Assembly (NCBI GenBank): GCA_002150815.3
Contig: NDFF03000015.1
Coordinates: forward strand, 1 to 64,000
DNA length: 64,000 nt
Direction of reading: 5' to 3'
From: Grammothele lineata
Taxonomy: Eukaryota; Basidiomycota; Agaricomycetes; Polyporales; Polyporaceae
Below, piece after piece: positions 33,134 through 46,846 of this stretch. A program made the translations under genes and the position numbers. The notes under the pieces are model-generated. The model had not been told where the DNA came from, ran no database searches, and saw only the letters and a program-made list of their open reading frames with translations. The stretch's first letter is position 1; the number at the start of each line of letters is the position of its first letter.

Positions 33134-36100
33134 TTTATGTCGCTGCAGGCGCGGTGGGCGGGCGTCGTCGGTTGGTTCTAGGACGCGCAGAAGAGAGGTG
33201 GGCAGGGGGGAAGGCCAGGCGAGGGAGAGCGGTGAAGAGAGAAAGGGGGAACAAAGGGGACGGAGGAAGAGGAACAAGCGCGGACGAAGGACTGACCAGG
33301 AGGAAGAAGCAGCGCGGCATGACCAGCGGTATTATAGTGGGGCGAGATAGGCAAGGATAGGCTCGACCCCAACTGCCGCTCGCGAGCACGCAGACGCGCC
33401 CGCGCGCGTGGCTTGATGCGAGCGCCATCCCATCGTCGTTACGTCGGGACTGGGGAAGTTCACTGCGTGCAGGGCTGATGTTTCGTGCGCTAGTCTCGCA
33501 GCGCTACTTGCCTTCGGACCATCGCTCCTGTGCGTTCGTGAGCCGCGCTCAGGCGACTCCGACCCATATTCGTACCCGCCGCGTCTGCCCCCGCGCGAGG
33601 CGCTGTGGGTCCGGGGCAAGGAGAGGGCGTGGATGACGGAGGAGGCGCGGAGGGAGCACGAGGACAAGTCAATATCGCCAGCCCCAGCCGAGCCCAGTGG
33701 CCGAGAGAAGGCTCGTCCGCTTCTGACCTCGCCAAACCCAACTTCACACTCCGCTTTCCCACCCGCGCGTCTTCATAATGCCCATCACATTTTCGCTCAC
33801 ACGTGCCGCCGGCCTCTTCCTCCTCAGCCTCTTTCATCCTCGCTATGTCCTCCAGGAGCGCCCGACCGAACGCCGATCCTCGAGATCCTGTGCAATTAAC
33901 CCTCTCCTCCTTTTCGGCCCCCAATCCCAGCCTCTCCGATTTTCCGCAATGCCACATTTCCGCCGCGCTCCCAGCGCTGCGCCCTCCATCTTTACAGCTC
34001 GGGAATGTTATAGCACACGTCCATGACTCGTCTGACTCCACTCTGTCAAAAATCTAAGCTTCGGCCGGGTTCGTCAATGTTGCGGCAAGCTTCGACTTGA
34101 TTCCACGACTCCCACACCACGAGCTCTCAAGCTCTCGTCGCGAAGCCCGGAATTTCTCTCATCCGGAGAAGCAGTATGTGACTCTCCCGAGATTTAAGTC
34201 ACGGATGCAGATCGCCTGGTCTACAGAACGCGATGAGGTCCCTGCCACGTTTTGAATTACCTCCACGCACCTTCCCTGTTTTCCGCACGCGCGCATCGCT
34301 TTGCTGATCTCTTTCGCCCTCTACAGCACCGCCGCGTCTCTCAGAGTTTCGTCTCTCATTCCCGACCGTTCGCGCCACGACCTCACGGCGCGCTCGCGAG
34401 AACCTAAACGGTTGTATGCTCACAGGCGGATATGATATCCACTCGTCACGCACCGCAGGAGGACGCGCCGGTGCTGCATCCTCCTTATCCAAACTCGTCA
34501 TGTGCGTACGACGTCTCCCGAACCTTCGCTTCCGCCATACGGAACGCGCCTCCAGGACCCTTAGACTTCTCTCCCGCGTTAGCGTAACACCCGCGCCGGG
34601 GGCGCACACCTCCGAACGGGACGTGCGTCGGGGCACCGCTCTCGCGCGTGCGCATAAATGACATATTCGCCACGATTCGCCTCAACATACGCAGACGTCA
34701 CTCCTCATCTTCGCACAGACACGGAGGCGGCGCACCATGCGCCGCCCCCGACACCCGTACAGCCGCTCCCTACGTCGTCCCTCGGCGGGGCCCAACTGTG
34801 GCCCTGCAACGCGATGCGGCGGTGGCTAGCGGTGCAGGGACGCGTCAATGCGTGATCGCGCGATCGCAGTTGTGCGCACGCGCGGGGCGGGCCCGATCTC
34901 GCGACTCCGAGTCCGAGTGTGTGTCCCGATCCCGGGGGATTCGGAGTACGCGACACATCCGTTGCCGTTCTGCCGTCACGGTCCGCGAGGCGCGCTTCGC
35001 TGCATCGCGGCTTGCAGGCTTCTATCCACGCTAAGACGCACGCGAGGGTCCTGAGCGCTGGGCGCCCCCCTCCGTGCGGCGGGAGGAGGGGCCGGGTCGC
35101 GTCGTGCGTCGTGTCAGACGCGGGTCGGCTTCTCCCACTAGCTCTGCGTCGCGTCCTCGGAGTTGTGCAAGCGAACTTGTGTTCATTTAGCCTCCGACTC
35201 GAGACCCGTGGAGTGCGTGCCAAGTGGCGGTACGCGCCCCTCGGGTCACTAGTGGAGGTCGAGTCCCGGCGGAGGCGGACGTTCGTCGGAGAGCGGCGGT
35301 GGCTGATGTTGGGAGCTGGTGTGGACGTTACAGGAAGCCACCGCCAAGCGTGCTGGCATGATGAGGTTCGTTGATCTGATTCTCTGTGTGCGCCGACCAC
35401 AGCAATTGCCTGGCTGCTTCGTGGGTCCATTGCCGGCAGCGTCGCGGTGCACCCGCCGACAAATTGTCTGCGGAGTGAATAATCCAGGGAGGGGGGGCAC
35501 TGAGTGGGATCATTATAGTGTTACTAAGTGCGACACTCGGCCCTTACAAAGGAAGATCAACAGGTGGTTGATTCGTGTTCGGGCCACAGCCGTACGCCCT
35601 GACGGAAGCCTCAGGCGGATTGGACGAGAATTATTAGACGGGCGAACGGCAGTTCGGGAGGACGGAGACTAGTACGTAGCTTAGGGTGTATCGGCATGGC
35701 CATTTCATGCATATCACGGACTGGGGCATCTGGACGCCTCGCTCTGGTTGAGATTTCGGGGAAGGTCGACGTACTCAACGGACTTGAATTGGTCCTCACG
35801 CTCACAGCATGATCTCGTTAAGCCCGCAGAGATAGTCAGAATACCGATTTACGGCGGAACATCATCCATGGCTCACCATTTGCGGTCAAATTACAGCTAG
35901 GATTTTTCGAAGTAGGGCGTCGATGTTCCGGTCCAGGCCCTCCATCTCCTCTGCCTTGATCCAGCGACGTTGGTATCTGCCCACTAGGGTCGGCCCAGGG
36001 CCATCCACCAGCACCGGGCCCCGGCTTCGCCTCAGAGTCATCTCGAGTCTCTAAGATGGCAGAGTGCGTTTCGCGATGTACCGCTTCAGAGAGGTAAGCG

Positions 36101-38347
36101 CGGACGGACTAAGGGCAGGAGAATTCTCCCAGCGACAACAGTGTTTGGTACTGACGCACCGCTTTCCCCCTCCTCGTTACAACTCACAGCACCCATCCGT
36201 CCCCTCCCCGACTTCCCACATACATGTGCTTGTCGGCCTCAACTCTCCGGCTCTTGCAGTGTCTCGGTACTCTCCGGCCGATACACTGGACTTTTCCCTC
36301 GAAGATCCGTGGATTTCTGGCACATGCGGTGCTCGGAGAAGAGAGATCCCTCCGCGCCATCGACAAGCCGTCCCGCTGACACCTCAACGTTCAACCCCCC
36401 TCCGAGCAACGGTACACAGCGGCTGCAAGCATGTGCAGAGGTAGACATTCGGTAGGCGAGTCGAACGACCCAGACGACTCGATTCCCAGAGACTCCGGGC
36501 CATACCCCCTCCATGCGTCTCGTTAGAACCCTTCGTCAGACTGTGCCGCTAGTGGCCTTCACCACGAGCCCTCCTCGTGCAATATTTTCCGTCGAGTACC
36601 CGCCCATAGCCAGCCCCCGACCTCCTCGAAAATGCGCTCACCTCGCGACCGGTCAGGCGAAGGGCCCAGATCGTCACATGCAGACTTTGCTCGGTGCGTG
36701 TTACGTTTATGTCGTTAAGATCGAACCGTCCATATCCACTCGCGACCGGCGGCTTGCCTTTGTTTTGAGGCTTGTCATCAGAACCCTTGTACACAGGTCA
36801 TATGCACGGCACTTTTACCACTACTTACCCAACCCCATCCAACCGAGTTTTGGTGCCCTTGGGCCCTGCTTACCTGCCATGCTCTCCCATTCTTTCGCAC
36901 ATGTCAAGTGATAGTCAGGTACGAGTTTACTTGGATTCAAGATCCTACGCACGTATAAACGCCCGTTATCCGTCCTCGACGGGGACGGGGTTGGAGCCTT
37001 CGGGGACGGGCTGCCTTCGCTCGGAGCGCCAGGACCCGCACGGCGTGCCTGTCCTCTTCAAAATGACAGCGGGGACTCGCGGGGTGTGGGGTGTCCTGCG
37101 AAAGCGGCCATAATCCCCCGCCCGTGTGCGCGTCGAGCCTATAGTTTAATCCAGGCTATTCGTATCTGGCCCCGCGGCCGATATCGGGCATTTTTCAGGT
37201 CCCCGAGGGCCGATATACAAGGACGATTTCCTGTGGGTGTGTTCGACGGACCCGCGAAGGTAGATTCCGAAGACGCGCCTTGCCAAGGGGCTAAAGCTTA
37301 TGCTTGTCGAATCGGGTTGGATAAGCGCCCGAGGTCCATGGTTGGCCGCGCGGCATTCGCCGGATGTTGATCGTGGTTTGTCACACTTAGACATTCCACA
37401 AGCTTTGGAGAAGCTAACGGTCTCGAGAAATGCTCCTAGAGTGACAGAGAGGAATGTCCATTCGTGTCGCAGCCTTAGACGTATCAGCGCTACCTTGATA
37501 GGACTGCTCTTGAGGACGGGCCAGTCAGATGACCGGGTACCTGCCTGGTTTAGCGTCCACAGGGATAGCTAGGATACCTGAGGTGTCTCGAGTCGGAAAT
37601 AGTGTAGGTGCTGGAGGTGCTGCGAGCTGGTAGTAGCGTGATCGATCCTAGAGGTTGTTTTGGGACGAGCGTTTACACATTTCACGGAATGCGGTCCGAC
37701 GGACCGGTGCTGAATTGGAACATTTGGCTGTACGTGTAAGACGTGTATCGGGCCCTGTCATGCAGACGAAATAACGTACCGAGCGCACCCTTCTACAGCA
37801 TTGGGGACGTGTGCACGTATCACGTCAAACTTCATCGCAAAGAAGGAGAAGAAGATGAACGCGAGCGACGGGCATCCCGAGATGGAAAGACGGCGGCCCG
37901 ACGGAGCGGCTGATAGCCACGTGGGGACAAATTGGTGAGAGTCCGCGGGCCACTAATGATGTTTTCCACCCAATTTCTACCATGCTTCGGACCTCGCATT
38001 GCAGAGCGCACTGAGATGCCTGACTGAACATGGCTGCCATACTGTGCATCTACTATCATGACCACGACTCCAGCTTTGAAGACATCAGGATCATTTGAGC
38101 TGTTATTCCCACTCGGCCGACGCCAATGAGGGCAAAGCGCCATGCGCCGGGGACGACGTTCTGCCAGAGAAAGACGCGTTCGTTTAGGTAATCTGCACCT
38201 TCCCTTGAGTCATGCCGCCAGTTCGGCTGCTTCACCGACCAATCTCTTCTCCATATAATCATTCAACCGTCCTCGCACCCATGTTTGTCCCTCTCTTCCT
38301 CCCTCTCCTCCCCTCCTACCCTCTTCTCCCCCTCCGTTTTTCTCTCT
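33134..38347. other. 5.2 kb gene-poor region
   Basis: No gene recognised. 33.5-35.4 kb is very GC-rich, with long overlapping open frames on both strands (for example 34705-35430 minus) whose composition is Arg/Ser/Pro-rich and motif-free. 35.4-38.3 kb has only short frames. One frame near 33540-33780 (plus) has a somewhat protein-like acidic and basic stretch, but no partner exons were found. The right end holds the transporter promoter with a CT-rich leader at 38283-38345. Confidence 0.45.
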
Positions 38348-40288
38348 ATGGCTGACAATTCACGAACTGTTGACGAGGAGACTCCTCTGCTCCACAATGA
38401 GCAGGAGCACGCCCACCACAAGCGCAAGCACTCGCGCATTCCTTGGGGCCAGTTCTCAATTATCCTCGTCCTCCAGCTCGCGGAGCCGCTCACCAGCCAG
38501 GTCATTTACCCCTTCGCTCCTGAGGTACGCCGTGTTATAGTACCGTGCCCATACGCGTTTCACCGAGGCGCGAAACGCAGCTTATGCGGAACATCGGCAT
38601 TACTCATGGAGACGAAACTCGAGTGGGATACTACGTCGGTGTTATGGTATGTCTGCTTCCCTAATATGCTCTTCTGTGCGCAAGCGCTGCACGAACCCCA
38701 CCGAGCAGCGTATTCGCGAAGACGAACGGTGATCGTGCCGAGTGCAGCCGGGGTCTATGACCCTGAGCAGCGCGAACCTTCTCTCAGCGTCAGCTGTCTC
38801 TATCTTACGCATATACTGACATTTTATTGTAGCAATCCATCTTCTTTGCGACACAAGCGATGACTGTCCTTCACTGGAGCAGGATATCGGACCACATTGG
38901 TCGTAGGCCGATTATCATGACCGGCTTACTAGGTCTCTCTTTGTCGATGTATTGCTTTGGTCTCTCTCGTACTTTCTGGGGTCTCGTGATTAGGTCAGTT
39001 TGCACCCCTCTTCATTGAATGCCTGTACTGACTGCTATCATAACAGCCGCAGTCTCAATGGTGCCTTGAACGGCAATATCGGTGTCATGAAGAGTATGCT
39101 CGCCGAGATCACGGACCCCAGCAATATAGCCCAGGCATACGCTTTCATGCCTATCGCGTGGTCTACCGGTGCTACTATTGGGTTTGTAGCCGCAGCGTCG
39201 TCTTCCACCAATCGCGCTAATATGTCTTCTTAGTCCTATCATTGGCGGCTCGCTTTCCCGGCCCGCAGAGCGCTACCCTTCAGTGTTCGGTGATTCTGAG
39301 TTCTTCAAGATGTATCCTTATTTCCTTGCTTGTGCTATCCCCGCAACTTTCTCTGCCCTCGCGTGCCTTGTCACGTACTTCTTTTTGAAAGAGGTATGTC
39401 GATCTTTTCTACGTCCGATGAAATTTGAACCTGATCTGCGTTCGCTACTCCCTCAGACCGTGCAGAATCCCGCTACGCTTCGCCAGCTCCTTCGTGGCAC
39501 GCCGAAGAGCGCAGACGAGCCGGACGCATCCACTGTAGCGACGAAGGCCGTAGATGACAGCGAACGTCCCTTTCCTGTTCGTCAGCTACTTACCCCCAAG
39601 GTTATCATTGCCGCAGGCAACTATGCTTTCCTTGCCATCGTCGATATCACCCTTCGCGCAATCCAGCCTGTCTTCTACTCGACGCCCATCGAACTCGGTG
39701 GCCTGGGCATGGATCCGAAGGATATCGGCTTCGTCCTTTCGATATACGGGATCATCAACGGCTTGACGCAGATCTTCCTGTTTGGCAAGGTTCATGACCG
39801 GTTTGGAACGAAGGCAGTCCACATGGTCAGCATCGGAAGCGTCCTCCCTGTCTTTGCGCTGTTCCCGTTCATCAACGCTCTTGCGAGGGCCGAGGGCGGT
39901 GTCACAACCCCAGTGCTGGCCCTGACTATTGGACACGCGCTACTGTCGATTCTAGTCAACTTCGGTTATGGTGAGCGACACGTGCCGTCTGCTTTCTACA
40001 TCCGGTTGACCGTACCTTTCAGGTTGCGTCTTTATCTTCATCACCGCGGCCTCGCCGAACAGGGCGTCCCTCGGGACCGTGAACGGCATGGCGCAGATGA
40101 CTGTCTCCATTATGCGCACTATCGGCCCCGCGACGGCCAACTCGCTCTTCTCCCTCTCGATCGACCCCGAGCGCCACCTCATGGGCGGCAACTTTGTTTA
40201 CATTGCGCTTTCAGTCGTCGTCTGCGTCGCGCTCTACGTCGGCACGCTCCTCCCGGGCAAGACGCCTTCGGACGAGGACTCCTCGTGA
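38348..40288 (+). CDS. Major facilitator superfamily transporter
   Basis: A twelve-helix membrane transporter of the MFS DHA1 branch, resembling fungal ZIFL/YCR023C-like proteins; the substrate is unknown. The start at 38348 (MADNSRTVDEETPLLHN) fits the family, and an in-frame ATG at 38285 would only add a Ser-rich leader. Landmarks are PWGQFSIILVLQLAEPLTSQ (helix 1), VGYYVG, SRISDHIGRRPIIMTG (loop 2-3 signature), FGLSRTFWGLVISRSLNG, a charged central loop after helix 6 (TPKSADEP), then FYSTPIELGGLG, GLTQIFLFGKVHDRFG and IFITAASPNRASLGTVNG. It ends in a short hydrophilic tail at TGA 40286-40288. About six introns. Nothing essential appears missing. Confidence 0.88.
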
Positions 40289-40781
40289 TCGCAGGTTAGC
40301 GGGTGTGATATGTGGGCGATCTGGCGTTCGCTTTGATTATTTGTATATGGTATGCGCCCTCACGAACTCTTTACGACACTTTACGAGCAGCCGGCGTAGT
40401 TCGCTGTCGTGTCTCCATAGATCTTGTTTTTCCCCCATCAAAAGCAGACTCCCTCGACGTATACGCGTCCTGGTTGTCTTTCTCTCCTCTTGCAGTTTCC
40501 CATTTCTTCCCGGACCCCCTTTCCCTCTCATCTCCCAAAGTTAGACTGCATTGCATCTTTCTCGAGCATACATCGCAGCATCCTCATCGCCACATTGTAT
40601 CACCAGGAAATTCGAGTGTTGGTACCCTCCCCCAAGCATGAGGTTCGGACTCTGCTTGCGAATAGTGACGAGTCATAGCAATTCGTATGCGACATGGGGA
40701 ACCTGAACAAGTATCATAGCCTGCAGTCGTGTGTCGAATGATCTCGCAAAAGCCCAGCCTGAACGTCTATGACATCGGGAA
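40289..40781. other. Convergent 3' ends
   Basis: The gap between the 3' ends of the transporter (plus) and the first flavin oxidase (minus). No gene is seen; the first 300 bases are CT-rich. Confidence 0.4.
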
Positions 40782-42870
40782 TTACACTCGGCAGTCGAGT
40801 GCCTTATCCCACTTGTCGGAACCAACACCCTCAGCTACGATAAACAAATCGTCCGGATCGTACTTCTCCTTGATGGTCTTTAAAGCGGGATAGTGGGAGC
40901 CAAAGAATGTAAACTCGGGGTCGGGTTCGTACAGCGACGCCTGTCGCAGCGCCCCATCAGCCTTTCAGACACCCAACTACTTCTGAGCGACGTACCTCGT
41001 TGAAGTAGCACCCCGAGTCGGGCGCCAGCGCGCGTAGCTCGGCCGTCCGGTTCTGCAGGATGGCCCGGCGCGCGTCGATGTCGGTTTCGCTCGTGCCCTC
41101 GGGCCAGGTTACGCCGATGACGATGTGCGCGACGGCGGATCGCCAGGCGGGGTTGAGCCCCGTGGTTGACGCAGGCACGCGCGAAACGGCGCCGCCTGTG
41201 ACAGGGCTGCATATAAGTTGCAGTTCGTTAGTTGGTGCTGAAAGACTGGGGTCCAAGGCGAGGAACGTACTAGTAGCTCGCGCCGCCCGATAGGCCGAGG
41301 AGCGTCTGGGCGACTTTTAGTTAAGAGTAAAGGAGGCGACATTGCGCGGAAGGAGGCGCGAGCCGACCTCGATGTTGAAGCCGACGATAGAGGATGCGCT
41401 CGTCGATATCGTGGTGTACCAATCCGCCCAACTGTCGAATGGGATGAGCTGTGCAAGCTCCACCTTCAGCGTTCCACCTTCAGACTCGGATGTGGAGCTC
41501 GTAGCGAGAGCAGTGACGTAGTCGAGGTAGGAACCCATTGCGCTCGCGTTGGCCTCGGCCAGCGTGACGTTCGGCGTAACGTAAAAGAGGGAAAAAGTCA
41601 AGTTGCCACCACTCGCGTCTGTCTCGGAGGAAGGCGAAATGTCCGAGTACCCACCCCAGCCAGCGTCGGTGAGCGCGGGTGTAACGCGGACGAGCTCGGT
41701 GAACGCAGCAGTCATGGCAGCGTCTGGGACGGTACCGTTTTGAGACACGATGAGGAAGGAACCGACGACGGGCACGAGTGGGCGTGTACGGTAGGTAGCG
41801 GAGACGATAACGCCGAATGTGCCCCCGCCTCCGCCGCGCAGGGCCCAGAAGAGGTCTGAATGTTGGTACGCGTTCGTAACGAGTAGGGTGCCATTGGCAG
41901 TGACAACTGTGAGCTCGATAACGTTGTCGACACCTAGAAAAGCGACGTTAAGAAGGCTATAATCGGAACCAATCACTACAACGTACCGAGTCCGTAAGAT
42001 GGGGAAAGCGCGCTGTGCCCGCCACCAAGGAGCCAGCCACCTGCGGCACCGACGCTACCTCCGGGCGACAGACCACCAACCAGGAGACGATTTGCAGCAG
42101 TGGCTGCGGTGTAAGCGGCTTCCCATTGCACTCCTGCGCCGAGCGTCATGGCTGTACCTCGATTATTAGTGGTTGCAACGAAAATAGGACTCAATATAGC
42201 TCTCACCAAATTCGAAGCTTTCGTTAGAGGGCGAACCGGTGGGGCTGAAAGATGGGTGGAGGGTAATGTTCTGCATGTTGTGCATCCAGAGCAAGAAAGA
42301 GCCGCGGCCATCGCTTCTTCCACAGTAGTCGTGCCTGCAACACATATTGAATCAGCATATTTTGCGCTGGACATGAAGTCAGCAGCATCACCCTGTATTC
42401 TTCACCGCAAGCCTCAGATTGTACGCCGATGCGAACCTCACGGCAGCCTGTATGTCGGCTGGCGTGCGCGCATCCACGCCGACCACAGACACGCTCCCCT
42501 GCTCGCATGGCACATCCAAGGATGTGTTGAAGTAGCATGCGGAGATGGTACCGTTATCGAATACGAACGTCTCGAAGTTGATGTTCTGCATTGCTCCGGG
42601 CTGGCTCGCGCGCCACTGGCCGTCGTTCCACTCAGCAACCACGGCCATACACTCAGATGAGTTTAAGCCGGTGGTGTAGCAGGGAGAGGCGGGAGGTAAA
42701 GGGCGCAGAAGTGGCTGAGAAACTTGGGAAGCCAGTGTGTCAAACACACCTTGGGATGGCCAGCAATAATCGCCGTAGAGACAACGACAGCGTTGGGATG
42801 TAGCCGTCACTGAAGATGCAGAGATGAAGTGACCGAAACCAAGCAGGAGAAGGAGGGCGAGTGGCTGCAT
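40782..42870 (-). CDS. Secreted FAD-linked oxidoreductase (BBE/VAO type), copy 1
   Basis: A flavoprotein oxidase of the berberine-bridge-enzyme-like group, probably secreted; fungal relatives oxidise sugars or secondary metabolites, and the substrate here is unknown. A signal peptide (MQPLALLLLLGFGHFISA) is followed by CRCLYGDYCWP, the FAD-binding half with DARTPADIQAAVRFA, and NTG-HDYCGRSDGRGSF, whose His is the expected covalent flavin site. [14 protein letters not shown] has no cysteine where bicovalent enzymes have one. The substrate half is followed by the BBE tail, ASLYEPDPEFTFFGSHY ... YDPDDLFIVAEGVGSDKWD, stop TAA at 40782-40784. Several NxT/S glycosylation sites. A TATATATA lies 50 bases upstream. 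Tandem with the paralogue at 43472-45578, same strand. Confidence 0.87.
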
Positions 42871-43471
42871 ATTGACGTCGAACGGTGCAAGTCGACAGTC
42901 TGCACGAAAACAGCATATCTATATATACATACCTCAGACTAAAGCTACTACGCCGCAGAAGCAATAATCAAGGTAATAGGATCACAGCATAAAGAGAGGG
43001 CGTGCCTGCATGTGCAGCGATGAGGATGAAAGCACCCGGGTACGCCCGATCCTGAACATTCGATGTAGATCAGCTGCAACACCAGACGCATAAAAGCCGT
43101 GACAGTGGGCGTACCGGATCCTATTTGACAGGGCGCAGCATCTACATTGAAAGGACGTAGCTGCGGCTGAGCCGAGCAGTTCGGGACCACGCTGCAGATG
43201 CGATTGCCGATGTCCAACTTTCGGAAACGAAGCAGCTAGTTATATAACGTCAGTCGGACGGAGATATACCTCTCTGCGCACGGTGACATATCCGTTGACA
43301 GAGCGCAGCGCGACCCGGCACCATTACCTTTGACCGACTCGATTGGGTGCAGGCCATATACAGTACAAAGCCGTGCGTATTGACGTCACCGACCCATGGA
43401 TCCACCTGAAGCGTCCCACGGCGTCATAGGAGCACCATTCCAAGAAGCAACCGCGACCCGCCAGTCTTGCC
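42871..43471. other. Spacer between the two flavin oxidase genes
   Basis: Holds the promoter of copy 1 (TATA at 42920-42927) and the 3' region of copy 2. No other gene is seen. Confidence 0.5.
42920..42927 (-). promoter_or_regulatory. TATA box of flavin oxidase copy 1
   Basis: TATATATA, 50 bases before the ATG at 42870 in otherwise mixed sequence. Confidence 0.55.
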
Positions 43472-45578
43472 CTACTTTCGACATGTGAGGTCTTCGTTCC
43501 AATCCTCTGAACCCACTCCCTCTATCACAAGGAATAGGTCATAGGGATCATACGTTTTCTTGATTTCTTTGAGACGCGAATAGTGTTCTCCAAAAAACGC
43601 ATGCTGAGGGTCGGGTTCAAACATCGACGCCTACGTAACCAGGATAGACATTAGCTCCCACATCGTCTGTTAAACTCGATTTGGATGGCATACTTCATTG
43701 AAATAGGCTCCAGACTCTGGAGCGAGGGCCCGGAGTTTGGTCATGCATCCCTCAATGTGCTGGCGAGCTCGAGTAATGGTTTCGGCGGACGCGCCGTCCC
43801 GCCATGTCGCGCCGAATACAGCATGGGCACCGGCATTGCGCCACGCAGGAAGCAACCCTGTCGTTGACGGATCAATCTTGGAGACAGCCCCGCCTGCTAC
43901 GAGCCTGTCAATTGCAGCCGGGTATGTCAACCAACGAATCCAATGACATGGATGTCTGAATGTCATAGGCTCACTCGTATGTCACGCCAGGAAACTCCAG
44001 CAGCGTGTTCGCTACGCCGTTCGGGTCCTCGTTCAAGACGCTCCGAGGGAGGAGCCACGAGCCAAGCTCGAGATTCCGCCCCACTTGCCCTGTATGCGGC
44101 ATGAGGCGCTGGTACATCGACCAGAATGACGGGAACTCCGCCGTGAAAGCTGCATCAACATGCAGCGTGCTTCTGGATTTGCTGCCGTCGGCTTCCGCAG
44201 TGTTCTGTGTGGAAAGAGCGCGAACGTATTGGAGGTAGGGGTCTATCGTTGCATTTGCCGTCGCCCAGGAGACATTCGGGACGAGAGCGATCAGCCCGAA
44301 AGGCGCCAGTTTATTCCGGGATGGCACGAACTCTGCATAACCACCCCATCCCGCGTCGGTGAGAATCGAAGAGATGTGAATGAGCTGTGTAAATGCTTGG
44401 CCGATGGGAGAGGAAGGGAGGGATGGCCCGCGGATCCAACCGGAGAGCAGGGCGACGACGACAGGGACAATCGGATAGGTGCGATAAGTGGCAGACGTAA
44501 CGACGCCGTATGTGCCTCCTCCTCCACCCCGGAGAGCCCAGAAGAGATCTTGACGAGTATATGCGTTTGCGATAAGATGCTCCCCAGATGCGGTGACGAG
44601 CGTGATCTCGAGAACGTTGTCGACACCTAGATAAATCATCATCTTTGTAACGCCAAGTCTTCAGAACAAAACGCGACATACCTAATCCATACGTTGGGGA
44701 AAGGGCAGAATGACCTCCTCCGAGAAGCCATCCCCCTGCAGCACCGACAGAACCTCCGGGTGAGATTCCACCGATGATCATGCGCCCAGACGCATCCGCA
44801 GCCTCGTATGCTTCTTGCCACTGGACGCCAGCTCCAACCGTCAGGGCTTAATGGAAAAATATACATTATGTTTCTCCTGGAAGGAAATATGTTGATTCAG
44901 CTTACCACTCTCGTAAACTTCCTTCACGGGGGCACCTTGAGGGTGGAAGGTTTTGTGCACAGTGATTCTCTTCATGTGGTGCGTCCACAGCACAAAAGAC
45001 CCGCGGCCGCTACTCCGACCTAAGAAGTCGTGTCTAGATATTTGATGTCAGACAAAGCAGATACGATCGATTCAGAGAACATACCCAGTATTCTCAATTA
45101 CTAGCTTCAGATTATGTTTGGCGGCAAACCTGACCGCATGTTGGACGTCCTCGACGGTGCGTGCGTCCACACCAGTAACAGGTACACTGCCTTGCTCACA
45201 AGGGAGACGGAGAGTCGTGTTTAGGTAGCAACCATGCACTTCATGCGCCTCCCTGGATACGAAGATTTCAAAGTTTGAATGTTGTGAGGTTCCAGGCTGA
45301 TCAGCTTTCCAGGTTCCGTTCTCCCAGTTCTCGAGCACGGCAAAGCATTCGGGCGAGTCGAGAGCCGCATAACACGGGTATGCCGTTGGGGTTGGGTAAA
45401 TCAGAGGTTTTGTCAAATGGGAAGAGAGTTCATCAAAGTTGTCTTCGCCGGGCCAGCAAACGTCGCCATAGGTGCACCGGCAGGCATTATGCAGTATGTC
45501 AGTCGGATTGAACGGGACGAACTCGCCCAGCCAGGCGATGACGAGGGAAACAACTGGGATCGAGGGGAGGCCGAACAT
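43472..45578 (-). CDS. Secreted FAD-linked oxidoreductase (BBE/VAO type), copy 2
   Basis: A paralogue of the gene next to it with the same exon plan. A hydrophobic start ([18 protein letters not shown]) leads to [43 protein letters not shown] with the flavin-linking His, [55 protein letters not shown], and the BBE tail [17 protein letters not shown] ... [19 protein letters not shown], stop TAG at 43472-43474. The Cys beside the active His in copy 1 (HDYC) is Leu here (HDFL), and the substrate half is much more diverged than the FAD half, which suggests a different substrate. Otherwise complete. Confidence 0.87.
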
Positions 45579-46846
45579 TGTGGGTTAGCCGGGTCGCGTG
45601 CACTCCGTGCGGTCTGTATGACTGTACGAAATGACTCGGAAGGTGTCGGAGGCGAGCTGTCCAACTGCGGTCGCGCATACAGCGATGGACTACCGCCGCA
45701 GTACGATTGACATCCCAAGGGCAGCTTGCGCAGTCAATTGAGTTGCGCCGGGGATTTCCTTAGGTTGCGCAGGTCACAGGACCGCCCACTGGTGTGGCTC
45801 CCCTGCGCTCAAGAGTCAATGGAAGTTACTGCGAATGCCTGCAACTGTGGTATTAACCTTCTGTCATATATGTCGGATAGAAACTCGCCCGAGGTCCCAG
45901 TTCTCGAGGCTGGACACCAAGCGATTCATTTCGCTTCTGGATGACGTGTGAGGCCCCTTTGGCTCAGCCCCTTTGAACTCAGGCTATTGAGCACCACGTA
46001 TCGATGACGGTGAGTTCCCAAGTTCCGTTCTTTCGGAGATGCCTCGAGGAGAATTATGCACGACAAGCTCCAAGCTGTTGAAGAGTGAAGTTCAAGTTAG
46101 ACGATCAAGGCGGAGTCTAGACTGGTCCGGATCCGGACATGCTTCACAGCTGAGGGGCGCTCGCCCTTCACGAGGAACGAGTGACGGGACAGCAGACCGT
46201 CTATGGCAGGACCGAAAGCGGAGGGAACGGGCGCCTGTCATCTTCGTTCCTCTCCCGCTTTCGCCCTCGCCAGCATCGGCGCATATACCCACCGCGCAGC
46301 GTCATCCACCGCGCCGATTCGCTTAGATACCCACCCACCACTCCCTTGATTTTGGTCAGTTTCCTTTGTCTCAGTGCTGCTCTTTCTGACATCCTGCTTT
46401 GGGGAACACGCTCACACTCACACTCGATTCCCACAGCAGTTTGTCTAGGAGCGCATTGGAGGAGCCCGCGCGCGTCCGTACCCGCAGCGCGCCCGCACCC
46501 AGGCATCACGGGTTGCGACGCGCGAGGGCTCTTCTCCCGTTGCACAGACTATTGCATAGATCATGTATAGATACTAGACATGCGCATAGAATGCATTTTC
46601 CAACACCTGCGTGAACAAGCGAGGGATGCCATAGCCAGACGACCAATCTCAATGCACTATATAATCACTTTCTTTCCCACGGTTTACGTCAGGTTTTGAT
46701 TGAATTGATAGCGAGGTAAAGCCACACACAACGAAAGCCGGGGCTTTCAAGTTCATGAAACGAAGTCCCTGAGAACTCGCATTTGGCATTTTGTCAGGTA
46801 CGACATTATATCCTGAAGGACCTAGTGAACGACCCATCGCCTCAGC
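45579..46846. other. Intergenic, no gene recognised
   Basis: The promoter side of flavin oxidase copy 2 and the 3' side of the phytase gene. Open frames near 46000-46600 are motif-free. Confidence 0.4.

Noticed and set aside
34705..35430. 241-codon minus-strand open frame
   Set aside because: Arg/Ser/Pro-rich frame in very GC-rich DNA with open frames on the other strand too; no motif, no splice partners.
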